Shown: positions 7,275 through 14,635, numbered from the stretch's first letter. The stretch: DNA of 15,033 nt from Lentisphaerota bacterium (GCA_025360875.1 JANYBI010000410.1:1-15033), one strand, 5' to 3'. The notes: generated by a model from the letters alone, not told the origin. Numbers and translations are program-made.

Positions 7275-8684
7275 ATGAGCTCTGACAACAATGATATGCG
7301 GTCCTCCACCGACATAGCCAGTACCGAGCCTCCGCCGGGACTGACGGTGCCCCAGGTGCAACGTGCAATTTCCCTCTCCTACGCCCAGGCGATGTTTGGC
7401 TCCATCTACGGCGCATCCACCGGCGGCATGTTCCTGATCGGATATGCGCTGATGCTCGGCGCCAGCAACGTGCAGATCGGCTTGATGAGCTCTATTCCGA
7501 TGTGCTGCATTGGCGTACAGCTGCTCGCAGCGGCCATGGTGGAACGCGGAGTCAGCCGCAGGGGAATGACAGTATACGCATCATTCGGAAATGTGCTAGG
7601 ATGGCTGCTGATCATCCTCATCCCATACGTGTTGGCCAAGGCATCATCGGACGTCAAACTCAGCGCCCTTATCGCCATCATCACCGTGGTCACGCTCTTC
7701 GCCTATGTCGCCGGCAACGCGCGCGGCAGCTGGGTCGGAGATCTCATCCCATCACGGTTCCGCGGGTCGTTCTTCGGACGCATCACCATGTATGCCGGCA
7801 TCATCGGTGCGATCTTCGCAATCATGGAAGGCAGATTTCTGGACATGCTCAAGGACATGGGCATCGGCGCGTTCAGTTGCCTCTTCGGTTTCGGCGTGCT
7901 GGTGGGAATCGCCAACGTAATCCTGTTCATGCCGCAGGCGGATGTACCGTTGCCCAAGCAGCCGGAAGGAGTCGGCTTCTGGCACCATGTGAAGGAGACT
8001 CTCCGCAACCGGCCGCTGCTGACCGTCATGCTATTCGCTCTGCTGTGGTCCATGCAGAGCATTGCAGGCCCTTTCTTCGGCACATACATGATCCGCGACT
8101 TGAAAATGTCCTTCCTCGGAATCGGACTTGTTAACTCCGTGGTCATCGTGGCGATGCTGCTGTCCGGACCGTTCTGGGGCCGGATGGTCGACCGGTACGG
8201 CTGCCGCGCGGTACTGACCGCATGCAGTTTGACCTTGGGTAGTCTGCAGCTGATCTGGCTGCTAGTGGACAACGCTGCCGCCTGTTACCGCCTCATTCCG
8301 CCGGTCAACTTCCTGGCAGGCCTGAGCATAGGCGGTGTGTCCGTGGCTCTCAGCACTCTGGTCTACAAGGTGACACCGAGCGCAGGGCGTTCGATCCAGT
8401 TTGCGGTCTATTCGGTGGTCGTGACTTTGGCGGCTGCTCCCATGCCCCTGATTGGCGGTTCCATGCCGGACCTGTTCAGCAAATTATTGCCGGGCTGCGA
8501 TCTTCGCATCACATTCTACTCGACTGTGCCGTTCTTAATCGCTGCAGCCCTAGTGGCGCGCCACATCCGCGAACCGGACTCATGCCGTACCCGTGATCTG
8601 ATCAAGTCGCTGCCCGGACACATGGTCGAACTGTGGCAGAAATTCGTACCCTCTGTGTTCCCCTTCGGCCGCGGAGTGGACTGA
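7275..8684 (+). CDS. MFS permease, likely sugar or glycoside importer
   Basis: A 469-residue inner-membrane transporter with about 12 hydrophobic helices in two halves, and a polar N-terminal tail of ~30 residues. The motif-A-like loop GRMVDRYGCR (302-311) lies in the second half. In the first half, the loop WVGDLIPSRFRGSFFGR (153-169) is characteristic of an MFS group common near glycan genes. No Shine-Dalgarno is visible in the 20 nt before the ATG at 7275; translation could start from a leaderless or unusual leader, or at the Met at residue 8. The 75-bp gap from the preceding barrel gene, on the same strand, is compatible with cotranscription. Import of a mono- or oligosaccharide released by the neighbouring secreted enzymes is inferred from context. 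The sequence alone does not specify a substrate. Confidence 0.8.
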   Translation: MSSDNNDMRSSTDIASTEPPPGLTVPQVQRAISLSYAQAMFGSIYGASTGGMFLIGYALMLGASNVQIGLMSSIPMCCIGVQLLAAAMVERGVSRRGMTVYASFGNVLGWLLIILIPYVLAKASSDVKLSALIAIITVVTLFAYVAGNARGSWVGDLIPSRFRGSFFGRITMYAGIIGAIFAIMEGRFLDMLKDMGIGAFSCLFGFGVLVGIANVILFMPQADVPLPKQPEGVGFWHHVKETLRNRPLLTVMLFALLWSMQSIAGPFFGTYMIRDLKMSFLGIGLVNSVVIVAMLLSGPFWGRMVDRYGCRAVLTACSLTLGSLQLIWLLVDNAAACYRLIPPVNFLAGLSIGGVSVALSTLVYKVTPSAGRSIQFAVYSVVVTLAAAPMPLIGGSMPDLFSKLLPGCDLRITFYSTVPFLIAAALVARHIREPDSCRTRDLIKSLPGHMVELWQKFVPSVFPFGRGVD

Positions 8685-8820
8685 CGAGGCGGAACACGAA
8701 GTCCAAATCATGTCGCCATCTCCAGTTTCTGATCAGCAAAAGTGGAAATCCCCATACTAAAGAAGTTATCACCTGCTGGCAACCTCCCTCTTCAGGCGTT
8801 AGGGAAAATATTCCAGTTGA

Positions 8821-8834
8821 AAAATTATAATTTT
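8821..8834. promoter_or_regulatory. Palindromic operator candidate with embedded -10 (TA operon)
   Basis: AAAATTATAATTTT is a perfect 14-bp palindrome 33 bp before the antitoxin ATG. It contains an exact TATAAT (8826-8831) that could be the -10. No good -35 lies 16-18 bp upstream. Overlap of -10 and palindrome fits autorepression by an antitoxin or TA complex, but an AT-rich palindrome of this size could also be chance. Confidence 0.4.
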
Positions 8835-8867
8835 GGAATAGGTTATTTTAAAATTCTGAGGATTCAA

Positions 8868-9089
8868 ATGACGGTTTTACAGGAAATAGAAAATAAGGCT
8901 TTTAAGCTCACCCTGCCGGAAAAAGGTCAGCTGATCCATGACCTTATCATAGACATGGACGGAAAAGCTCAATATTCCGGAGACTTTGAAAAGGAGATCC
9001 AGAAAAGGATAAGGAAGATTAAGTCCGGAAAGGCAACCGGCTCTCCAGCCGTAGACGTATTTTCCAGGATTGAGGCCAAATACAGATGA
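8868..9089 (+). CDS. Addiction-module antitoxin, PF09720-like
   Basis: A 73-residue small acidic/basic helical protein resembling the 'addiction module component' antitoxins (PF09720 / TIGR02574 type) that pair with RelE/ParE-family toxins. Features are an N-terminal helix with LPEKGQLIHDLI (17-28), a charged middle FEKEIQKRIRKIKSGKA (40-56), and the terminal block (A/S)xxVFSRIEAKYR (61-73), which in this family binds the toxin. The start chosen is the ATG at 8868, which has GAGGA at 8858-8862 five nt upstream. An upstream ATG at 8742 in the same frame would add 42 residues with no family similarity and is rejected. The stop TGA overlaps the toxin's ATG (ATGA), indicating translational coupling. 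It neutralises the downstream toxin in the cytoplasm. Confidence 0.8.
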   Translation: MTVLQEIENKAFKLTLPEKGQLIHDLIIDMDGKAQYSGDFEKEIQKRIRKIKSGKATGSPAVDVFSRIEAKYR

Positions 9090-9379
9090 CAAGAGTTCTT
9101 TTCCTGGATGAGGCCGAACTTGAACTTTCAGAAGCAGTCGCCCACTATGAAAACATATATTCCGGTCTTGGGCTTGACTTTGAGCGTGAAGTAAAGGAAA
9201 ATGTCTGCAGAATATCCGAAACTCCCGAATTGTGGCCGCTAAGAGATGATGAAACAAGAAGGTTCTCAACGAAAAGATTCCCATACCAAATAGTTTATTC
9301 CATTCACGAAGATGCCATTTGGATTGTGGCTGTTGCTCACCATAAGAGATTTCCTGGATATTGGAAAGACAGGTTATAA
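9086..9379 (+). CDS. RelE/ParE-superfamily toxin
   Basis: A 97-residue toxin of the RelE/ParE fold. Hallmarks are the N-terminal strand and helices (FLDEAELELSEAVAHYE, 6-22), the loop SETPELWPLRDDETRRF (44-60), and the terminal beta-hairpin KRFPYQIVYSI..AIWIVAVAHHKRFPGYW (63-93), whose AHHKRxPGYW ending is typical of the subgroup that partners PF09720-like antitoxins. ParE-type members poison gyrase and RelE-type members cleave mRNA on the ribosome. The sequence here does not settle which: the ParE and RelE catalytic residue sets cannot be assigned by eye. Arg58/59, Lys63, Arg64, His85 and His86 are the conserved-looking polar residues. It is translated from an ATGA overlap with the antitoxin stop. 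The pair looks intact and is an insert between the MFS and 1291-residue genes. Confidence 0.85.
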   Translation: MTRVLFLDEAELELSEAVAHYENIYSGLGLDFEREVKENVCRISETPELWPLRDDETRRFSTKRFPYQIVYSIHEDAIWIVAVAHHKRFPGYWKDRL

Positions 9380-9404
9380 TCCTCCCTTTTTCCAAGATGG
9401 ATGT

Positions 9405-9448
9405 TTGATTTATTTTTCATTGTTACTATATTTAGTCATAATAACAAT
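9405..9448 (+). promoter_or_regulatory. Candidate promoter and operator of the 1291-residue gene
   Basis: TTGATT (9405-9410) and TATATT (9427-9432) are separated by 16 nt and form a plausible sigma70-type promoter. A 7-bp inverted repeat, ATTGTTA (9419-9425) and TAACAAT (9442-9448), with a 16-bp spacer, brackets the -10. That is the expected place for a repressor or activator site. The site lies about 45 bp before AGGAG and the ATG at 9493. No regulator gene is in the window. The AT-rich context makes chance matches possible. Confidence 0.4.
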
Positions 9449-9492
9449 ATCAAAAACACATACCAATTTATTTTAACAGACAGGAGAAACCA

Positions 9493-12400
9493 ATGAGAAA
9501 AGCATGCCACGTGTCCATGATGATCGCCCTGATGTGTGCCTTCTGCATCATAGGTGCCGTCGCCAATGCGCAGCAGACCGACAACCACCTGCTGTCAGCC
9601 GTGCCGCCTCCTGGAAAAGTCGTGATCGACGGCAAGCTGGACGACTGGGATCTTTCCGGACAGATCGAAGTGTTCGCCAACTTCAAGACCAAGAACAGCT
9701 ACTCGGCAAAGGTTGCCGCGATGTACGACCAGGACAATTTCTACCTGTCCGTCGAATGGCGTGATCCCACTCCGATGCACAATATGATCGATTCTAACTT
9801 TGACATCGGGTTCGGCTGGCGGAGCGACTGCCTGCAGCTGCGCCTTAAGACCGACATGATCGTCGGCGATGTCTCCTGCTGGTATTCCACTGCCGCCGAC
9901 CATCCTGTGATCAATATCGCATATGGCCGTTTCTCGGGCGGAAAGGATGCCGACGATGTGGACAAGTTCAATTCGCTGAACGATGCGCTCAAGTCCGGCG
10001 CGCAGGAAGCGTTCAAGAAGGGAGATGACGGCAAGAGCTATGTACAGGAAATCGCGCTTCCATGGAAGCTGATCACCGGACAGGGCGCGATCGTGAAGGC
10101 TACGGGAAAACCTTTCAAGGAACCGATGTCGTTCAAGGCTGGCGACACTTTCAGCATGGGCATGGAATTCCTCTGGGGTCCCGCGGACGGACGGACATTC
10201 CCGATCCACCGCTATGCCGATCTTCTGAAGGAAGGGACATCGAGCCGTGAGTTCTTCTGGACCGCCGTTGACAGCTGGGGTCCGGTGCGTCTTGAACCCA
10301 AGGGAAACTTGAAACGCGAGAAGGTTGAGATCGCGGCTTCGGCGGCATATCTGCAGAAGACAGGCGGTCCTGTGACACTAAAGTATGAAATGCCCTTCGA
10401 CGGATTTGCGACGATCGTGATCGAAGATGAGAATGGGAAACGTGTCCGCAACCTTGTCGGCATGGCTCCGCGCAGCAAGGGGACACAGACCGATTTCTGG
10501 GACGGAACGGATGACCAGGGAAAGTTCGCGCCTCTCGGCAAGTACCGCTGGCGCGGCCTGCTCCACCAGGGAATTGATCCTGTATACGAGGCGTCATACG
10601 GCACACCGGGAAATCCTCCATGGGACAACGTCGACAACACAGGCGCATGGATGAGCGATCATTGCGCGCCTAATGCCGTGGCCGCAGGCACAGGCCTCAT
10701 GGCTCTGGCGGCGCCGGGATCTGAAGGCGGCTGGGCGCTGATCGCAACGGACATGGACGGAAAGAAGCTCTGGGGTGAACGTAAATTCCAGGGTATCCGG
10801 GATCTTGCCGTGGACGGTGACTACATTCTTGCAGGCATGAACGACCGTTACTGGGAAAAGGATCCGCCGCCGCCAACTGTCGGACGCGCGGAATTCAAAA
10901 CTGGAAAATATGCGCCTTTCGAATGCAAGCCGAACCCCGAGCTGATCGTGCCGGTTGCGACGAAGGACGAAAAGGCATCGCTGGTGGGAATGGCGATAAG
11001 CGGAGACCAGCTCGCTGTTGCGCTTGGCGGTCTGAACGTGATCCGGTTCTTCAACAAGAAGACGATGGAAAAGGTCGGACAGATCAATATCTCCGACGTG
11101 CAGGATGTCGCCGCCGATGCGAAAGGCGTGCTGTATGCCATATCCGGTAAGACGGTAGTGAAAAAAGATGGAGACCAGTGGAAACCGGTCATCAGCGCCG
11201 GACTTGAGAAACCTTTTTCTCTGGCTATCGGCCAGGACGGCCGCATGTTCGTCAGCGAAAAGGCGTCCAACCAGATACTGGTTTTCGATGCAGCCGGCAA
11301 GGCCGCAGGCGCGATCGGTGTCAAAGGAGGAAGGCCGGTTCCCGGCAAATGGGAGCCAAACGGCATGAGGAATCCAGCCGGGATCGCCGTAGATGCACAG
11401 GGACGGATCTGGGTTGCGGAAGATGACATGTTCCCGAAACGCGTCAGCGTGTGGACATCTGACCCTTCGACGGGCTCAGGGCAGGCGGGAAAACTTGTCC
11501 GCGATTTCATCGGCCCGACAACTTATGGCGGAATGGGCGCGGCAGTTGACTCGACAAACAAGACGCGTGTGTTCGGCAACGGCTGTGAATTCAAACTCGA
11601 CTACGATAAGAACCAGACAACAGTGGTAGCAAGTCTGGTGAACGACAATCTGGTCGGAGAACTCCTCAAAATCGACGGACGCGAATATTTCATGAACAAG
11701 AAGGGAACTCTCTTTATCCGGCGTGGCGATACCCTGGTGCTCGTGGCATCGGTGGGAGTGGGAGTTGGCAAGCCGGATCAAGATGTTCCTGAGCTCGTGA
11801 GCCTCGGACTTGGAGGAGTTGCCAAGTTCGACAAGCAGAGCTATGTGAGCTGGGTCTGGAGCGATGTCAATGATGACGGAAAAGGCCAGCCTGATGAAGT
11901 CACGATCATTCCGGGAGCATCTCTTGGAGGCGGTTACTGGGGTGGCTACTGGCTGGACGAGGATTTCAACATTTGGGCTGCGCCGGGAGGATATGGCCCC
12001 CAGGAAGTGAGCCGGATTCCTCTCAAGGGATGGAGCAAGGGAGGTGTGCCGATCTGGGATCTTGCCGCTAAAAAGAATCTTGGAACGAGGGAATCCCCTG
12101 GACCGAACAAGCTTTATCTGGCAATGAAGGACGGTGCTGTGGTCGGAACACCGCTCACAGGACTTGCCGCCGATGGAAGTGTCCGCTGGACCTACAGCAA
12201 AGACGGATGGGGTGATGTCCATGGATCACATCTTGCGCCGATCCCGGACCGCGACGATCTCCTCATTGGCACCATCAGCTGTATCGGCAGGGCGGACACC
12301 AAGGGCAAACTTGGTAAGATATTCGCCATGAATTCCAATATGGGACGTCTTTATATCATGACCACTGACGGTCTGCTGGTGGCGTCCGTGTTCCAGGACT

Positions 12401-13368
12401 GCCGTACTGGCTGTGACGGATGGCCAAATGATGTGAAGAAAGGTGCGCCAATGGGAGGAGTTACTATGGGCGGAGAATGGTTCGGCGGATATTTCTTCAA
12501 GGCCGAAGCCACTTCCGAATATTACCTGATCGCCGGTGGCACGTCTTACAATCTCATCAAGCTGAACGGACTTGATACGCTGGCGCCTATTGCAGGCGGA
12601 TCTTTCGAGTTCACAGGCAAGGATCTGCTTGCCGCCGAGACACTGCAGAAGGAACGTGCCGCTGCCGCAGCAGCTGCCAATGTCCTCGCCATCGCGCGCC
12701 TGGAGAAAACTCCGGAGCTTGACGGGAAGATTGAGAAATATCCCAAGGACAGCTTTGTCGAATGGATCTCCGGAGGTTACAAGACAAAGGCGCTCGTTGG
12801 AACCGATGGCACCAACCTCTGCCTGGTCTATGACGTTAACGGCGATGCCAATCCGATGGTTAATGGAGGACAGGACTGGACGCAGCTGTTCATCACCGGT
12901 GACTCGGTCGATCTCCAGCTGGGCACAAATGCCGGCGCGGATCCGAAGCGCGTCAACCCTGAGCCAGGAGATGAACGTATCCTGATCTCAGTCATCGACA
13001 ACAAGCCTGTCGCGGTCCTCTACCGCTGGAAAGTCAAGGACGGTGATAAGCATCCTGTGAAATTCACATGTCCATGGCGCGATCACACCGTCGACGATGT
13101 ACGCAAGCTGGATGACGCGAAGATCAATATCGTGCGCAGCGGCAGCCATTACATGGTCGAGGCTCTTATCCCGCTGAAGTCGCTCGGATTCGATCCGCAG
13201 GCCGGCAAGGAGTACAAGCTGGATCTCGGCGTGATATTCTCCGATGCCAAGGGCAACGACCGCGCTGCGCGCGTCTACTGGTCGAACAAGGCTACAGGAC
13301 TGGTCAACGATGTCCCGGGCGAAATAATGGGTTCGCCCAACCTCTGGGGCAGGGCCAGCCTGAAATAG
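9493..13368 (+). CDS. Secreted giant protein: CBM9-like, FlgD-like, beta-propeller, CBM9-like
   Basis: A 1291-residue exported protein that appears to recognise carbohydrate. The signal peptide ends at about GAVANA-QQ (27). AGGAG (9482-9486) lies 6 nt before the ATG. Domains by sequence character: a CBM9/DOMON-like sandwich at ~36-265, containing KVVIDGKLDDWD (41-53) and the WRSDCLQLRL strand; a FlgD Ig-like domain (~294-360; YEMPFDGFATIVIEDENGKRVRNL); a beta-propeller of NHL/SMP-30-like repeats (~396-1043), with AIGQDGRMFVSE and GIAVDAQGRIWVAED units; and a C-terminal CBM9-like sandwich (~1070-1291; LEKTPELDGKIEKYP to the end). DVNDDGKGQPDE (791-802) looks like an EF-hand-type Ca loop. A poly-Ala run occurs before the C-terminal module. 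A repeat is inserted in frame at 657-666. No catalytic site is recognised, so the role may be binding or sensing rather than hydrolysis. It has its own promoter candidate after the toxin-antitoxin pair. Confidence 0.75.
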   Translation: MRKACHVSMMIALMCAFCIIGAVANAQQTDNHLLSAVPPPGKVVIDGKLDDWDLSGQIEVFANFKTKNSYSAKVAAMYDQDNFYLSVEWRDPTPMHNMIDSNFDIGFGWRSDCLQLRLKTDMIVGDVSCWYSTAADHPVINIAYGRFSGGKDADDVDKFNSLNDALKSGAQEAFKKGDDGKSYVQEIALPWKLITGQGAIVKATGKPFKEPMSFKAGDTFSMGMEFLWGPADGRTFPIHRYADLLKEGTSSREFFWTAVDSWGPVRLEPKGNLKREKVEIAASAAYLQKTGGPVTLKYEMPFDGFATIVIEDENGKRVRNLVGMAPRSKGTQTDFWDGTDDQGKFAPLGKYRWRGLLHQGIDPVYEASYGTPGNPPWDNVDNTGAWMSDHCAPNAVAAGTGLMALAAPGSEGGWALIATDMDGKKLWGERKFQGIRDLAVDGDYILAGMNDRYWEKDPPPPTVGRAEFKTGKYAPFECKPNPELIVPVATKDEKASLVGMAISGDQLAVALGGLNVIRFFNKKTMEKVGQINISDVQDVAADAKGVLYAISGKTVVKKDGDQWKPVISAGLEKPFSLAIGQDGRMFVSEKASNQILVFDAAGKAAGAIGVKGGRPVPGKWEPNGMRNPAGIAVDAQGRIWVAEDDMFPKRVSVWTSDPSTGSGQAGKLVRDFIGPTTYGGMGAAVDSTNKTRVFGNGCEFKLDYDKNQTTVVASLVNDNLVGELLKIDGREYFMNKKGTLFIRRGDTLVLVASVGVGVGKPDQDVPELVSLGLGGVAKFDKQSYVSWVWSDVNDDGKGQPDEVTIIPGASLGGGYWGGYWLDEDFNIWAAPGGYGPQEVSRIPLKGWSKGGVPIWDLAAKKNLGTRESPGPNKLYLAMKDGAVVGTPLTGLAADGSVRWTYSKDGWGDVHGSHLAPIPDRDDLLIGTISCIGRADTKGKLGKIFAMNSNMGRLYIMTTDGLLVASVFQDCRTGCDGWPNDVKKGAPMGGVTMGGEWFGGYFFKAEATSEYYLIAGGTSYNLIKLNGLDTLAPIAGGSFEFTGKDLLAAETLQKERAAAAAAANVLAIARLEKTPELDGKIEKYPKDSFVEWISGGYKTKALVGTDGTNLCLVYDVNGDANPMVNGGQDWTQLFITGDSVDLQLGTNAGADPKRVNPEPGDERILISVIDNKPVAVLYRWKVKDGDKHPVKFTCPWRDHTVDDVRKLDDAKINIVRSGSHYMVEALIPLKSLGFDPQAGKEYKLDLGVIFSDAKGNDRAARVYWSNKATGLVNDVPGEIMGSPNLWGRASLK
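11463..11486 (-). repeat. 'CPEPVEG'-type interspersed repeat inserted in frame
   Basis: The word around CCTTCGACGGGCTCAGG, read on the minus strand, is the imperfect palindrome CCTGAGCCCGTCGAAGG, which encodes CPEPVEG in one frame. From memory, this repeat is dispersed through many environmental genomes. Here it lies inside the propeller of the 1291-residue gene and, on the plus strand, adds residues around 657-666 (DPSTGSGQAG) in frame. The flanks RVSVWTS and KLVRDFIG read as one continuous propeller strand and loop if it is removed. Confidence 0.75.
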
Positions 13369-13388
13369 AGCCTCCTCGAAAAGGCAAA

Positions 13389-13455
13389 GCAAAATGAAAT
13401 TTGTCTTAAAAAGTAACACAGACATTCTTGTCTGTAGGTTTAAATTTCATTTTGC
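13389..13455 (+). repeat. 59-bp repeat, copy 2, with 14-bp perfect ends
   Basis: This is the downstream copy of the element at 771-829, in the same orientation (13395-13453 is the shared part). Here the palindrome extends to a perfect 14-bp terminal inverted repeat: GCAAAATGAAATTT (13389-13402) with AAATTTCATTTTGC (13442-13455). It lies 20 bp after the stop codon of the 1291-residue gene. No T-run follows it directly, so it is not an ordinary terminator, although a hairpin there could protect the mRNA 3' end. Confidence 0.9.
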
Positions 13456-13496
13456 GTCACAGACCATCCTTCGCTAAGAGGCTACGGCACGGCACG

Positions 13497-13510
13497 CAGG
13501 AATGTCTGTG
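13497..13510 (-). repeat. Inverted fragment of the 59-bp repeat core
   Basis: The reverse complement of this 14-bp stretch is CACAGACATTCCTG, identical to 793-806 in copy 1. It lacks the flanks and the other stem half, so it reads as a broken third copy next to copy 2. Confidence 0.6.
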
Positions 13511-13568
13511 CTACCCCCTTTTCGAGCAACGTCGAAATAGATCGTCGTAAAAGACAGTGGACAGAGAC

Positions 13569-13624
13569 ATAGTGACCAAGTAACCTAGTGTCCAAGTGGC
13601 CTAGTGACAAAGTTGCCAAGTGTT
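13569..13624. repeat. 8-bp-period tandem array (16-bp higher order)
   Basis: Three 16-bp units (13569-13584, 13585-13600, 13601-13616) plus a partial fourth. Each is made of two 8-bp words on the theme C(T/A)AGTGNC, for example CTAGTGTC and CAAGTGGC. The copies are imperfect, so the array is an old rather than freshly slipped microsatellite. It encodes no protein. Confidence 0.7.
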
Positions 13625-13703
13625 AAAACTTGGAAATTCAATCTAGTGAGCTGATTTCAAAACTCACGAAAACTGTTGTGTGGAAATAAATCCTGTTGGA
13701 GTA

Positions 13704-13717
13704 CAAACTTTAGTTTG
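13704..13717. repeat. Short palindrome, REP-like
   Basis: CAAACTTTAGTTTG forms a 6-bp stem with a TT loop. It begins 4 bp after GGA of a GGAGTACAAA context that I recall from other interspersed palindromes. There is no T-run and no evidence of function. Confidence 0.5.
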
Positions 13718-13729
13718 CGTAATTTGTTT

Positions 13730-13801
13730 GTAGTAGCTCGTGTTCGAGCGTTCTTAATGGAATCTGGAAACGCAAAAAAACGCGCAAACATGCGCTACTA
13801 C
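13730..13801. repeat. 24-bp imperfect inverted repeat forming a hairpin
   Basis: The arms are 13730-13753 (starting GTAGTAGCTCGTG) and 13778-13801 (ending GCGCTACTAC). They match at 19 of 24 positions after reverse complementing, with a 24-nt interior. The perfect outer 8 bp (GTAGTAGC) gives a stable stem. It is a further member of the palindromic repeat family of this region. Confidence 0.65.
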
Positions 13802-14058
13802 GAGCCAAATCACCTATATTTGAACTTATTTCTAAGTCCGACAGGCTCCTTTGGCAGCGCCTACGGCGACCAGGGCTACGGCGGACACAGAAAGCCCTAC
13901 ATACTTATTTCGTGTTAAACCCCTATTTGCCTTAATGCTACGATCTAGTTTTCAGAGCATCCTGGAACCATATTGATTATTGCAATTATGAGTCTAGATT
14001 TAAACCGGCCGGGAAATTATCTCGCCATTATCCTAATAAATCGGAGGCAATCGAAAAT

Positions 14059-14490
14059 ATGTATAAGGTCATGATACCCTTTTTGCTCTTTCTTGTCGGC
14101 TGCGCATCAACAGATGATTTACCGTCTCCCAGCAAGTTCACGGATTGCCTGTCTGCCCAGTTTTTCAACAGGACCAATGAGACTGAATTCATAACGAGGG
14201 ATTCCAAGACCGATAAGATCATTTCTGTAACAACGCCGGCAAAAAGGAAAATAGATCTACAGGAAAAATTCACTCTTCTGTCATTCGAGAGCATCATCCA
14301 TGATCCGAATGCAATTGACAAATATAAGGCGTTATTCAGTTGTTTCCCATCCTTGAAAACATGGGAACAGCTCAGGCCGTATTTAAAGGCGAGTGACGAT
14401 ATAAGATTGATCCCGGGATTGGATTATGGGTTTGCAGTCATCAGGGATAACCATCTTTTCTGTATGATAATTACAAAGCACAGCCCGTAA
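14059..14490 (+). CDS. Small lipoprotein of unknown function
   Basis: I do not recognise this 143-residue protein. Residues 1-15 are a lipoprotein signal: a short basic/hydrophobic N terminus and the lipobox LVGC with Cys15 as the lipidated residue. Asp at +4/+5 after the Cys (CASTDD) does not give the classic Asp+2 inner-membrane retention, so outer-membrane sorting is possible. The mature part is a small mixed alpha/beta domain with three more Cys (Cys30, one near residue 94 and one near 137). They include SCFPSLKTWEQLRPYL and the terminal VIRDNHLFCMIITKHSP. The start follows GGAGG (14043-14047) at 11-nt spacing. It is AT-richer than the upstream gene block, which suggests a different origin. 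Its neighbours are repeats and a partial small membrane protein, so there is no functional context. Confidence 0.65.
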   Translation: MYKVMIPFLLFLVGCASTDDLPSPSKFTDCLSAQFFNRTNETEFITRDSKTDKIISVTTPAKRKIDLQEKFTLLSFESIIHDPNAIDKYKALFSCFPSLKTWEQLRPYLKASDDIRLIPGLDYGFAVIRDNHLFCMIITKHSP

Positions 14491-14635
14491 GGCAAGGACA
14501 ATCAAAGGATAGCTAGAGCATTAAAAATTGAGGAAATTACTGATCTTGATTCAAAGATTTATTGATGAGCAAAGCGAATCACATGGAATGCGCGTAGCGG
14601 AGTGAAACGGCCTGTCGCGCCGTAGCATCTCAGCG

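Larger units (their letters stand above)
13369..14058. other. 690-bp intergenic repeat cluster
   Basis: No gene is supported between the 1291-residue gene and the lipoprotein. The region contains the second 59-bp repeat copy, an inverted fragment of its core, an 8-bp-period array, and at least two other hairpins. There is also a pair of CTACGGCG words (13861-13868 and 13876-13883). An 80-codon plus-strand frame (13676-13918) runs across these repeats and has no protein character. The cluster marks the shift from the G+C-richer gene block to AT-richer sequence. Confidence 0.6.

Noticed and set aside
8742..8867. Upstream in-frame ATG extending the antitoxin by 42 residues
   Set aside because: The added residues have no family similarity and the ATG at 8868 has a good ribosome-binding site.
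13389..13455. Intrinsic terminator of the 1291-residue gene
   Set aside because: The hairpin is large and bulged and lacks a downstream T-run; the second copy upstream of the block is not at a gene end.
13569..13624. CRISPR array
   Set aside because: The period is 8 bp with no spacers and no long identical repeats; no cas genes are in the window.
13676..13918. 80-codon plus-strand open frame
   Set aside because: It is built from hairpin repeats at 13704-13717 and 13730-13801 and has no convincing start context.
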